Part shown: one piece after another, positions 1 through 5,094 of the stretch
How positions within the stretch are numbered: the first letter of the stretch is position 1
Layout of the letters: every line of letters begins with the position of its first letter
Origin: JBKJML01 sp046596415
GTDB taxonomy: Bacteria; Actinomycetota; Thermoleophilia; Gaiellales; Gaiellaceae
Length of the DNA: 6,264 bases
Reading direction: 5' to 3'
Assembly: GCA_046596415.1 (NCBI GenBank)
Contig: JBKJML010000061.1
Location: 1-6,264, forward strand
Position numbers and translations under genes: made by a program
The notes under the pieces: model-generated
Database searches by the model: none
Told to the model about the DNA's origin: nothing
Seen by the model: the letters and a program-made list of their open reading frames with translations, nothing else

Positions 1-192
1 GCTGCCGGGCGCGAAGTAGTTGCTGATCGCGCCGTCCGTGACGACTGTGTGACCGATGACGAAGACATCACCGGAGTTCGCTGTCGGGAACGGCGTAACC
101 GGCTGCGGCGGCGGCGGTTCGGCCGCCAGCGCCGGGGCGGCGAGCGCCAAGGCCGCCAGGCCCAGCACTGCCATTGTGATGACTCTCTTCAT
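1..192 (-). CDS. Secreted protein of unknown function, N-terminal part only
   Basis: I do not recognise this protein. The reading frame starts with ATG at 192 and runs off the left window edge after 64 codons, so the C-terminus is missing. Seen: a classic Sec signal peptide (MKR, then a hydrophobic Ala/Leu core at about residues 5-20, and an ALA-A cleavage site near residue 23), followed by a Pro-rich linker (EPPPPQPVTPFP, residues 25-36) and the start of a probably beta-rich domain (GDVFVIGHTVVTDG, 41-54). The start is supported by AAAGGA and GAGG purine stretches just upstream and by the signal peptide beginning at this Met. The gene lies 70 bp downstream of another small exported protein on the same strand, with no hairpin terminator between them, so co-transcription is possible. 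Inferred location: outside the membrane or in the cell envelope. The presence of a gene is fairly certain; its role is unknown. Confidence 0.75.
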   Translation of the reverse strand, partial: MKRVITMAVLGLAALALAAPALAAEPPPPQPVTPFPTANSGDVFVIGHTVVTDGAISNYFAPGS

Positions 193-204
193 TGCGGTTC
201 CTCG

Positions 205-214
205 TCCTTTCGGT
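205..214 (-). promoter_or_regulatory. Leader motif ACCGAAAGGA before the first exported-protein gene
   Basis: Read on the minus strand, ACCGAAAGGA lies 12 bases before the ATG at 192. The AAAGGA part can pair with the anti-Shine-Dalgarno sequence, although a second stretch, GAGGA, lies closer to the start. The same ten bases occur before the next gene (757-766). Confidence 0.45.
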
Positions 215-262
215 TGCGATTGGGTCGGGCTGTTCTCGTGCTGAATCGCCGGGGCCGGGTGC

Positions 263-748
263 TTAGTAGGTCACCTTGCCGGTGAGCTTGAGAGTGAAGA
301 GGCCGGTCGTGCGGTCGTAGCGACCGGTGAAACGGAGCGAGCCCCGGGCCTTGATGAACTTCCCGGTGCCGCCGACGACCTTGGCCGTGCCGGCGATCGA
401 GATGTTGTCCTTGTCCTCCTCGGACGCGGCGCAGCCGCGCGAGCCCGACACGATGCTGAGCTTGAAGGAGCCCTTGAGGCCCTTGATCGTGCCGGGGCCT
501 TTGAGTGGGGCGCAGGGCGAGTCGGCGGTGGTGGTGGCGACGACCGTGCCGCCAATCGCCCCCTTGCCGATGAGGGTGCCGGTGCCCGTGCCGACGGTGA
601 CGGCCGTGATGATCTGACCGCTGACCCGCTCGGTCACCTTGCCCTTGTAGGTGCCGGTGAACGTGATGGTTGCGGCGGCGGCGGAGCTGATGAAGACAGC
701 TGCCAGCGCGATCGTCACCAGGGCCACAGGAATCCGGAGGTGTTTCAT
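263..748 (-). CDS. Small secreted beta-rich protein of unknown function
   Basis: This encodes 161 residues from ATG at 748. I chose this start because AAAGGA lies 8 bases upstream and a signal peptide begins exactly here (MKHLRIP, a hydrophobic stretch at 7-24, cleavage near the run of Ala at 23-26). An in-frame start at 805 would put 19 polar residues in front of the signal peptide and is unlikely. The mature part of about 135 residues is rich in Gly, Thr, Lys and Val, with alternating strand-like segments. Near the end, GGTGKFIKARGSLRFTG (126-142) followed by YDRTTGLFTLKLTGKV resembles the GGTG-F-A-G pattern of dirigent or allene-oxide-cyclase-like eight-stranded barrels and of some small actinobacterial secreted proteins; that is an analogy, not an assignment. 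There are only two cysteines in the mature protein (79 and 106), so a single disulfide is plausible after export. No catalytic motif is visible. It is probably extracellular. Confidence 0.8.
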   Translation of the reverse strand: MKHLRIPVALVTIALAAVFISSAAAATITFTGTYKGKVTERVSGQIITAVTVGTGTGTLIGKGAIGGTVVATTTADSPCAPLKGPGTIKGLKGSFKLSIVSGSRGCAASEEDKDNISIAGTAKVVGGTGKFIKARGSLRFTGRYDRTTGLFTLKLTGKVTY

Positions 749-756
749 TAGCGCGT

Positions 757-766
757 TCCTTTCGGT
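757..766 (-). promoter_or_regulatory. Ribosome-binding leader motif ACCGAAAGGA
   Basis: On the minus strand, ACCGAAAGGA ends 8 bases before the ATG at 748, a good distance for a Shine-Dalgarno site. It fixes the start of the 161-residue exported protein. The same ten bases appear before the neighbouring exported-protein gene (205-214). Confidence 0.6.
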
Positions 767-788
767 ATTTGAACCTAAGGCGATAGTG

Positions 789-823
789 CTCGCGCGAGGG
801 CTCATCCGTATTCGCGATGAGCC
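789..823. repeat. Perfect palindrome and adjacent 8-bp dyad in divergent intergenic region
   Basis: The 141-bp gap between the minus-strand exported-protein gene and mutY contains CTCGCGCGAG (789-798), a perfect 10-bp palindrome. Directly next to it, GGCTCATC (799-806) and GATGAGCC (816-823) form an 8-bp inverted repeat around a 9-base spacer. Two symmetrical sites side by side between divergent genes are what operators of dimeric regulators look like, but a hairpin in the leader of either transcript is equally possible. I found no convincing -35/-10 pair for either gene here. Confidence 0.5.
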
Positions 824-889
824 GCAGACTTGCGGGGGAAACTACGGAGGTTCTGGCATCACGCCGGCGCGCTCTCTACGCTCGAGTCG

Positions 890-1606
890 ATGGACGAGCA
901 GCTTCTGGCTTGGTTCCAGGCGAACGGACGCGATTTGCCCTGGCGGAAAACCACCGACCCGTACGCGATCCTCGTCAGCGAGGTGATGCTGCAGCAGACG
1001 CAGGTCGAGCGTGTGATACCCCGCTGGCTCGCGTGGCTCGAACGCTGGCCGACGGCAGCCGCGCTCGCAAAGGCAGCTGCGGCCGACGTGATCCGTGAGT
1101 GGCAGGGACTCGGCTACAACCGCCGGGCGCTGGCGCTCCACCGGTCTGCACAGCAGGTGGCGACACATGGCTGGCCCGACGAACTGACGGAGCTACCCGG
1201 GGTCGGCGCGTACACCGCGGCTGCAGTGCGAAGCTTCGCGCTCGGCGAGGCTGTCCTACCTGTCGACACGAACGTTCGTCGGATTCAGGAGCGCACCGGC
1301 CATGCTTTCGGCGCCGCCTGCGGGCAGGCGCTGATGGATCTCGGCGCGACGGTGTGCCTGGCACGTGTGCCGCGCTGCGGCGTCTGCCCGCTGGCTTCGG
1401 GCTGCCCGTCGCGCGGTCGCCGCTACGAGCCGCTGCGGAGGCAGTCGCGGTTCGAGGGGTCGTTCAGGCAGCGACGGGCGGCGGCGCTGCGGCTCGTGGC
1501 CGAGTCGCCAAGGCAGGTCGAGGAGCTGGACGGAGACGTCGTCGCAGCGCTCGTCCGCGACGGGCTCGTCAGGGAAACCGGCGGCCTCGTCGAGCTGCCG
1601 GCCTGA
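890..1606 (+). CDS. mutY: A/G-specific adenine glycosylase MutY, short form without NUDIX domain
   Basis: MutY removes adenine mispaired with 8-oxoguanine, protecting against G:C to T:A mutations. From ATG at 890 it has 238 residues. Visible: LPWR (16-19); the catalytic-helix motif SEVMLQQTQV (30-39) with the catalytic Glu31; GLGY (73-76), with Tyr76 matching the oxoG-wedge tyrosine; the helix-hairpin-helix LPGVGAYTAAAV (102-113); Asp126 of the HhH-GPD signature in VDTNVRR; and all four [4Fe-4S] cysteines in C-X6-C-X2-C-X5-C spacing (156, 163, 166, 172). About 28 residues usually found between NVRR and the iron-sulfur loop are absent, with no frameshift. After residue 175 there is only a basic, then Leu/Val-rich tail of about 60 residues instead of the oxoG-recognising NUDIX-like domain; as I recall, mycobacterial MutY also has a short tail. 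The ribosome site is weak: GGAGG at 846-850 is 39 bases away. An in-frame TTG at 830 is possible but less likely. Confidence 0.93.
   Translation: MDEQLLAWFQANGRDLPWRKTTDPYAILVSEVMLQQTQVERVIPRWLAWLERWPTAAALAKAAAADVIREWQGLGYNRRALALHRSAQQVATHGWPDELTELPGVGAYTAAAVRSFALGEAVLPVDTNVRRIQERTGHAFGAACGQALMDLGATVCLARVPRCGVCPLASGCPSRGRRYEPLRRQSRFEGSFRQRRAAALRLVAESPRQVEELDGDVVAALVRDGLVRETGGLVELPA
1354..1364. repeat. Palindrome GTGCCTGGCAC inside mutY
   Basis: An 11-base palindrome (five-base arms, one central base) lies in the codons for the first iron-sulfur cysteine region of MutY. The same palindrome with identical arms occurs in the ispD-ispF gap at 5056-5066. Here it is part of codons encoding a conserved protein motif, so chance is a serious alternative. 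Confidence 0.5.
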
Positions 1607-1620
1607 GGATTCAGCGCAAC

Positions 1621-1649
1621 TTCACCGCCGCGTAACCAGCTCGTAAGGT
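1621..1649 (+). promoter_or_regulatory. Putative housekeeping promoter for the 341-residue exported protein
   Basis: TTCACC (1621-1626) and TAAGGT (1644-1649) are separated by 17 bases, which fits a -35 and a TANNNT-type -10 for the main actinobacterial sigma factor, with transcription starting near 1656 and a leader of about 45 bases. CGTAA is repeated at 1631-1635 and 1642-1646, exactly 11 bp apart, the period used by many OmpR/PhoB-type regulators. An imperfect hairpin (CGCG-T-AACC, 1629-1637, with GGTTCGCG, 1647-1654) overlaps the -10. It follows the mutY stop by 14 bases, so it could also help end the mutY transcript. Confidence 0.5.
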
Positions 1650-1701
1650 TCGCGCCGTAGAACTTCGGCTCGTCCAGGAACGACCAAAAGGAGAGCCGAC
1701 A

Positions 1702-2727
1702 ATGAGAACGATCGCACTGGCAGCCGTGCTCGCCGCGACCGCGGTCAGCGCTGCGGGGCTGGCAACCACTGCCTCGCCCGCACCCGCGGCACCCACGTTG
1801 TTGTTGAAGAGCGCTATCTCGCTGGATTCGAAGGGTGCGACCGTCACCCTGCCCCTCTTCAAAGGCTACGACGCGAAGGGTGGAGCCGTCTGGTACATCG
1901 TCACCGACTCGTCCTCGCGGGCAGATGCAGCCAAACGAGGCGTCAACTTCTCCCCGAAGCTCCGGAACGCTCTCAGCACGAAGGCCGTTCAGCGCGCCCG
2001 CAAGACGGGAACGTCGCTTGACTTCGCCGGCACCGTGAACTTCCGGCCCAAGGTCGTCGTCGTCCCGAGCCAGACGGGCTTTCCGCCCACGAAGGTCGCA
2101 CCCGGCGCGATCGGCGACCGCAGCTACAGCCCACTCGTGACGACCGGTGACGGCGTCGTCCTGAACGCATCGCACATCGCCAACTCCACCGGGCGTAGCG
2201 ATTCAGTCGTGTCGCTCGACACGAAGAAGCGGCAGGTGACGTTGAAGCTCCTGAGCGGCTTCTTCGCCGGCCGGACCGTCCACTACCTCCGGGTCGACGC
2301 GTCGGTCGACGTCGTCGCAGCCCTCGAGGGGAGCACGCTCGCGAAGAACCTTGACGCGGCCCCGGGGGCTGGCTCGAACGGTCCCGGCTCGGCGCGCTCG
2401 GCGATCGTCCCGATCGTCAACGGCGCCCGCGGCAAGGCAAACCCGGAGCAACAGGGCCTCCAATCCGCCGTGCTCGACGGGATCAGCCCGCTCAACATCA
2501 CTCAGTCCCTCCCGGGTGGGAAGGACTACAGCCCGATCTGGGACGTTCACCCTGCCGTCTGGAGTGCCGGCGTCACGCCCAAGCGCCTCACCTCGACCGC
2601 CCAGGTGATCGCCGCGATCAAGGCCGGTCAGCTCGGGAGCGGCGGCGGCGGCCCGGCCAACGCGAGCCTCGCGGGTCTCAAGGCGGCACCGTTCATCTCC
2701 AACTGTCCGACGATCGCGATCGACTAG
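1702..2727 (+). CDS. Exported protein of a conserved uncharacterised family
   Basis: This encodes 341 residues. The start is firm: AAAAGGAG (1686-1693) lies 8 bases before the ATG and a signal peptide begins there (MRTIALAAVLAATAVSAAGL, cleavage near APA-A at 27-30). No membrane anchor or lipobox follows, so it is probably soluble and secreted. It has an N-terminal beta-rich part with YIVTDSS (65-71), TVNFRP (111-116), FPP (127-129), PGAIGDRSYSPLV (134-146) and NASHIAN (155-161), then FFAGRTVHYLRVDAS (187-201), STLAKNL (211-217), a Gly-rich stretch, NPEQQGLQSAVLDGISPLN (247-265) and YSPIWDVHPAVW (276-287). The ordered motifs look like a genuine conserved family; I believe related proteins are listed as a domain of unknown function (possibly DUF7482), which I cannot verify. 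There is a single cysteine, at 335. It sits directly before a two-component system and shares an upstream motif with it, so it may be that system's target or signal partner; this is inference. A strong hairpin ends the transcript. Confidence 0.88.
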   Translation: MRTIALAAVLAATAVSAAGLATTASPAPAAPTLLLKSAISLDSKGATVTLPLFKGYDAKGGAVWYIVTDSSSRADAAKRGVNFSPKLRNALSTKAVQRARKTGTSLDFAGTVNFRPKVVVVPSQTGFPPTKVAPGAIGDRSYSPLVTTGDGVVLNASHIANSTGRSDSVVSLDTKKRQVTLKLLSGFFAGRTVHYLRVDASVDVVAALEGSTLAKNLDAAPGAGSNGPGSARSAIVPIVNGARGKANPEQQGLQSAVLDGISPLNITQSLPGGKDYSPIWDVHPAVWSAGVTPKRLTSTAQVIAAIKAGQLGSGGGGPANASLAGLKAAPFISNCPTIAID

Positions 2728-2733
2728 CCGCAC

Positions 2734-2778
2734 TCGCGGCGAGGGGCGGTGCGTCGATCGCGCCGCCCCTCGCCGCGA
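2734..2778 (+). terminator. Strong hairpin terminator without a T-run
   Basis: Seven bases after the stop of the exported-protein gene, a perfect 15-bp inverted repeat (2735-2749 with 2763-2777) extends inwards by four pairs, one of them G-T, and outwards by one T-A pair. This makes a stem of about 20 bp closed by the five-base loop TCGAT. No T-tract follows. GC-rich actinobacterial terminators often lack one, so termination or mRNA 3'-end protection is the most likely role. It also separates the exported protein from the two-component genes. Confidence 0.8.
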
Positions 2779-2779
2779 A

Positions 2780-2797
2780 TTCATCCCTGCGTAATGT
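2780..2797 (+). promoter_or_regulatory. Putative promoter or operator region of the response regulator
   Basis: TTCATCCCTGCGTAA (2780-2794) matches 12 of 15 bases of TTCACCGCCGCGTAA at 1621-1635, upstream of the exported-protein gene. TAATGT (2792-2797) fits a TANNNT -10 element, which would place transcription start around 2804, close to the first codon, as in the leaderless mRNAs common in actinobacteria. There is no good -35 at 17 bases, because that position lies within the hairpin. Autoregulation by the adjacent regulator is a reasonable but untested reading. Confidence 0.35.
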
Positions 2798-2819
2798 GCA
2801 ACGCGGCAGAATGAGCGGC

Positions 2820-3497
2820 ATGACGACCGTTCTCGTAGTAGACGACGAGCAGATCGTGCGCGAAGTCGTCGTGCGCTACCTCAAGCGAGCGGGCTACACA
2901 ACCCTCGAGGCCGCCGACGGCGACAGCGCCCGGGCGCTCGTCGAGCACGCCGCCCCCGATCTGGTCGTCCTCGACGTGATGCTCCCGGGAGTGGACGGGC
3001 TCGAGCTCTGCCGCTGGATCCGCTCTCGCTCGGAGCTACCCGTGATCCTGCTCACGGCGCGCAGCGAGGAAGCCGACCGGATCGTCGGGCTCGAGCTCGG
3101 GGCCGACGACTACGTGACGAAGCCCTTTTCCCCGCGCGAGCTCGCCGCGCGCGTGCGGTCTGTGCTCCGGCGGGCAGCGGCGCCGCCCGCCGCGCACGAG
3201 CGGCTTCTGGCCGGCGACCTGTCGCTCGACGCCGAGACACGGGAGGTGCGCAAGCACGGCGTCGAGCTTCGGCTGACGGCGAAGGAGTTCGACCTGCTCT
3301 GGTTTCTCGCGAGCAATCCGCGCCGGGTCTTCTCGCGTGACCAACTGATGCTTCGCGTGTGGGGGTACGAGGCGGCGCTCGACACGGGCACCGTCACCGT
3401 GCACATGCGCCGCCTGCGCGCGAAGATCGAGGACGTTCCATCGCGCCCGGAGCATCTGCAAACGGTGTGGGGCGTCGGCTATCGGTTCGCCGCATGA
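2820..3497 (+). CDS. OmpR/PhoB-family response regulator
   Basis: This is a cytoplasmic DNA-binding regulator of 225 residues, the usual family length. Receiver domain (about 3-118): acidic pair Asp8-Asp9, phospho-acceptor Asp52 in LVVLDVMLPGVDG, Thr79 in ILLTAR, and Lys101 in YVTKPFSPREL. All switch residues are present. A short Ala/Pro linker follows (119-128), then a winged-helix effector (about 130-224) with LTAKEFDLLWFLASNP (152-167), the recognition-helix region TVTVHMRRLRAKIE (191-204) and the terminal VWGVGYRF. I chose ATG at 2820 because the protein then begins MTTVLVVDDE as relatives do; ATG at 2811 and GTG at 2796 are in frame, and no start has a good ribosome site. The stop overlaps the kinase start in ATGA, so the two are translated together. 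The signal and the regulon cannot be read from the sequence. The 11-bp-spaced CGTAA repeats upstream of the exported-protein gene are a candidate target. Confidence 0.95.
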   Translation: MTTVLVVDDEQIVREVVVRYLKRAGYTTLEAADGDSARALVEHAAPDLVVLDVMLPGVDGLELCRWIRSRSELPVILLTARSEEADRIVGLELGADDYVTKPFSPRELAARVRSVLRRAAAPPAAHERLLAGDLSLDAETREVRKHGVELRLTAKEFDLLWFLASNPRRVFSRDQLMLRVWGYEAALDTGTVTVHMRRLRAKIEDVPSRPEHLQTVWGVGYRFAA

Positions 3498-4567
3498 TCG
3501 TCAGCGCGCTCGTGATCGCCGGCTCGACGCTGGCTGCCGGCCTCGTCGCGGCGACGGCGCTGCGCGCCCTGCCGACGGTCCGGCTCCGGCTCGCCGGCCT
3601 CGCAGCGGTGGCGGTCCTGCTCCCGCTCACCGCCGTACTGCTCTCCGGCTGGGTGATGTTCCACATGGGCGACGACGTGAAGATCCTGGCGGTGACGGCG
3701 GCGTCCGCGTCGGTCGCGGTCGGCGCGGCTCTCGTCCTGGCCCGGTCGATCTCGATCCCGCTCGAACGCGTACGGGACGCCTCGGTCGAGCTGGCGGGCG
3801 GTGACCTCTCGGCGCGCGCTCCACAGAGCGGCCCGGCCGAGATCGCAGATCTCGCCGCGTCGTTCAACACGATGGCCGAGAACGTCGAACGGCTATTCGA
3901 CGCGCGTCGCGAGCTCGTCGCCTGGGCGAGCCATGATCTGCGAACGCCGCTTGCCAACATGCAGGCGATGCTCGAGGCGCTCGAGGACGGCCTCGCGGAG
4001 CCGGACGACTATCTGCCCTCGATCCGCGAGCAGGTGCAGACCCTCGCAGGGCTCGTCGATGACCTCTTCGAGCTTGCGCGGATCGACAGCGGCACGCTGA
4101 CGCTCGAGCTCCAGGACGCAGGTCTCGCGACGGTCGTCGGCGCGTGCATGCGCGGGCTCGAGGCCGAAGCCCGCGCCCGTCAGGTCACGCTCGGCTCGCA
4201 GGTTCACGCCGATGCGACGGCTTATTGCGAGCCGCAGAAGGTGGAGCGCGTCCTGCTGAATCTGCTTACGAACGCCTTGCGGCATACGCCGTCGGACGGG
4301 TCGATCGCCGTCCTCGTCGAGCCCGATCCGGACGGGGTCAGGGTGAGTGTCGAGGACACGGGCGTCGGGCTGACCACGGATTCGGCGTCGCGGATGTTCG
4401 AGCGGTTCTGGCGGGCCGACCGCGCCCGGACCTCGCCTGGCGCCGGGCTCGGCCTCGCGATCGCTCGCGGACTGGTCGAAGCGCACGGCGGACAGATCTG
4501 GGCGGAGAGTCGCAGCGGCGGCGGCGCCCGCGTGTCGTTCACCCTCCCTCGGGGCAGGGGCGCCTAG
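3494..4567 (+). CDS. HAMP-containing sensor histidine kinase with minimal sensor region
   Basis: This is the membrane partner of the preceding response regulator: it autophosphorylates on His and passes phosphate to Asp52. It has 357 residues from an ATG overlapping the regulator stop (ATGA). Three hydrophobic segments are visible, about 3-23, 33-55 and 64-83. The only outside loop between the second and third is about eight residues (FHMGDDVK), and Arg-rich 24-32 suggests the first loop is inside. There is no folded extracellular sensor domain. HAMP spans about 84-135 (RSISIPLERV to FNTMAENV). DHp domain: SHDLRTPL with His147. ATPase domain: N box LLNLLTNALRH (254-264), G1 DTGVGL (288-293), F box ERFWRADR (303-310), and G2 GAGLGLAIARGLVEAHGG (316-333). 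All catalytic motifs are intact. The signal is probably sensed in or at the membrane, or through another protein. The last codon shares CTAG with the stop of the convergent ispF gene. Confidence 0.94.
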   Translation: MIVSALVIAGSTLAAGLVAATALRALPTVRLRLAGLAAVAVLLPLTAVLLSGWVMFHMGDDVKILAVTAASASVAVGAALVLARSISIPLERVRDASVELAGGDLSARAPQSGPAEIADLAASFNTMAENVERLFDARRELVAWASHDLRTPLANMQAMLEALEDGLAEPDDYLPSIREQVQTLAGLVDDLFELARIDSGTLTLELQDAGLATVVGACMRGLEAEARARQVTLGSQVHADATAYCEPQKVERVLLNLLTNALRHTPSDGSIAVLVEPDPDGVRVSVEDTGVGLTTDSASRMFERFWRADRARTSPGAGLGLAIARGLVEAHGGQIWAESRSGGGARVSFTLPRGRGA

Positions 4568-5046
4568 GCTTTTCGGAGGAGTGCGACGGCCTGCGCCGCG
4601 AGGCCGTCGCCGCGCCCCGTGAAGCCGAGCCCGTCCGTCGTCGTCGCCCGCACGTTAACCCGCTCGGGATCGACGCCCAGGGCGGCGGCGAGGCGCGCTC
4701 GCATCGCCTCGCGGTGGGGTGCGACGCGCGGCTCCTGGCCGATCAGGACACAGTCTGCGTTGACGAGCTCGTAGCCGGCCGCGCCGACTTGGCGGTGGGC
4801 CTCGGCGAGCAGGTCGAGCGAATCGGCGCCGCGGTGGCGCTCGTCGTCCGACGGAAAGAGGGCGCCGATGTCGGCGAGGCCTGCGGCGCCGAGCAGCGCG
4901 TCGGTGAGCGCATGGGCGACAACGTCGCCGTCCGAGTGGCCCGCGAGCCCACGCGGATGGTCGATCGCGACCCCACCGAGAACGAGCGGGACACCGTCCT
5001 CGAATGCGTGCGCGTCGACACCGAGGCCGATCCGAAGCTCAGACAC
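4564..5046 (-). CDS. ispF: 2-C-methyl-D-erythritol 2,4-cyclodiphosphate synthase
   Basis: IspF catalyses the fifth step of the MEP pathway in the cytoplasm, converting CDP-methylerythritol 2-phosphate to the cyclic diphosphate with loss of CMP. From GTG at 5046 it has 160 residues, the normal length for this trimeric enzyme. Visible: GLGVDAHAF (7-15), with metal ligands Asp11 and His13; GLAGHSDGDVVAHALTDALL (33-52), with the third metal ligand His45; DIGALFP (59-65); and the C-terminal signature TTTDGLGFTGRGDG (135-148). GTG at 5046 puts SELRIG at the N-terminus as in relatives; the in-frame TTG at 5082 would add 12 unrelated residues (RPPSRAWHC...) read from a palindromic insert-like sequence. 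No Shine-Dalgarno is evident. A 16-codon frame opening with GTG at 5089 ends at TGA 5041-5039, just inside ispF, so translational coupling is conceivable. It lies downstream of ispD and carD, probably in one operon. Confidence 0.95.
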   Translation of the reverse strand: MSELRIGLGVDAHAFEDGVPLVLGGVAIDHPRGLAGHSDGDVVAHALTDALLGAAGLADIGALFPSDDERHRGADSLDLLAEAHRQVGAAGYELVNADCVLIGQEPRVAPHREAMRARLAAALGVDPERVNVRATTTDGLGFTGRGDGLAAQAVALLRKA

Positions 5047-5090
5047 GCTCGAACAGTGCCAGGCACGGGACGGTGGCCGCAACAGACACG
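5040..5090. repeat. 8-bp direct repeats flanking a palindromic 35-bp segment in the ispD-ispF gap
   Basis: CAGACACG occurs at 5040-5047 and again at 5083-5090. Between them lie 35 bases containing the 11-base palindrome GTGCCAGGCAC (5056-5066). On the minus strand the repeat reads CGTGTCTG: one copy follows the ispD stop by five bases, and the other contains the GTG start and second codon of ispF. Removing one repeat plus the 35 bases (43 bp) would leave ispD and ispF five bases apart with the start codon intact. This is the pattern of a miniature insertion with target duplication, but I infer it from geometry alone. Confidence 0.45.
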
Positions 5091-5094
5091 GTCG

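Noticed and set aside
49..285. Plus-strand short frames over the first exported-protein gene
   Set aside because: The minus strand has a signal peptide and ribosome site; the plus-strand translations are Arg-rich with no initiation signal.
830..889. N-terminal extension of MutY from TTG at 830
   Set aside because: The 20 extra residues show no MutY similarity. The ATG start has a weak ribosome site, so the extension is not fully excluded, only less likely.
1423..2784. Long minus-strand open frames (1423-2175 and 2203-2784) opposite mutY and the exported-protein gene
   Set aside because: Shadows of the plus-strand genes: no ribosome sites, no signal peptide or domain pattern, and coding potential is clearly on the plus strand.
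5047..5082. N-terminal extension of IspF from TTG at 5082
   Set aside because: The added residues come from the palindromic insert-like sequence and have no counterpart in IspF proteins; GTG at 5046 gives the standard N-terminus.
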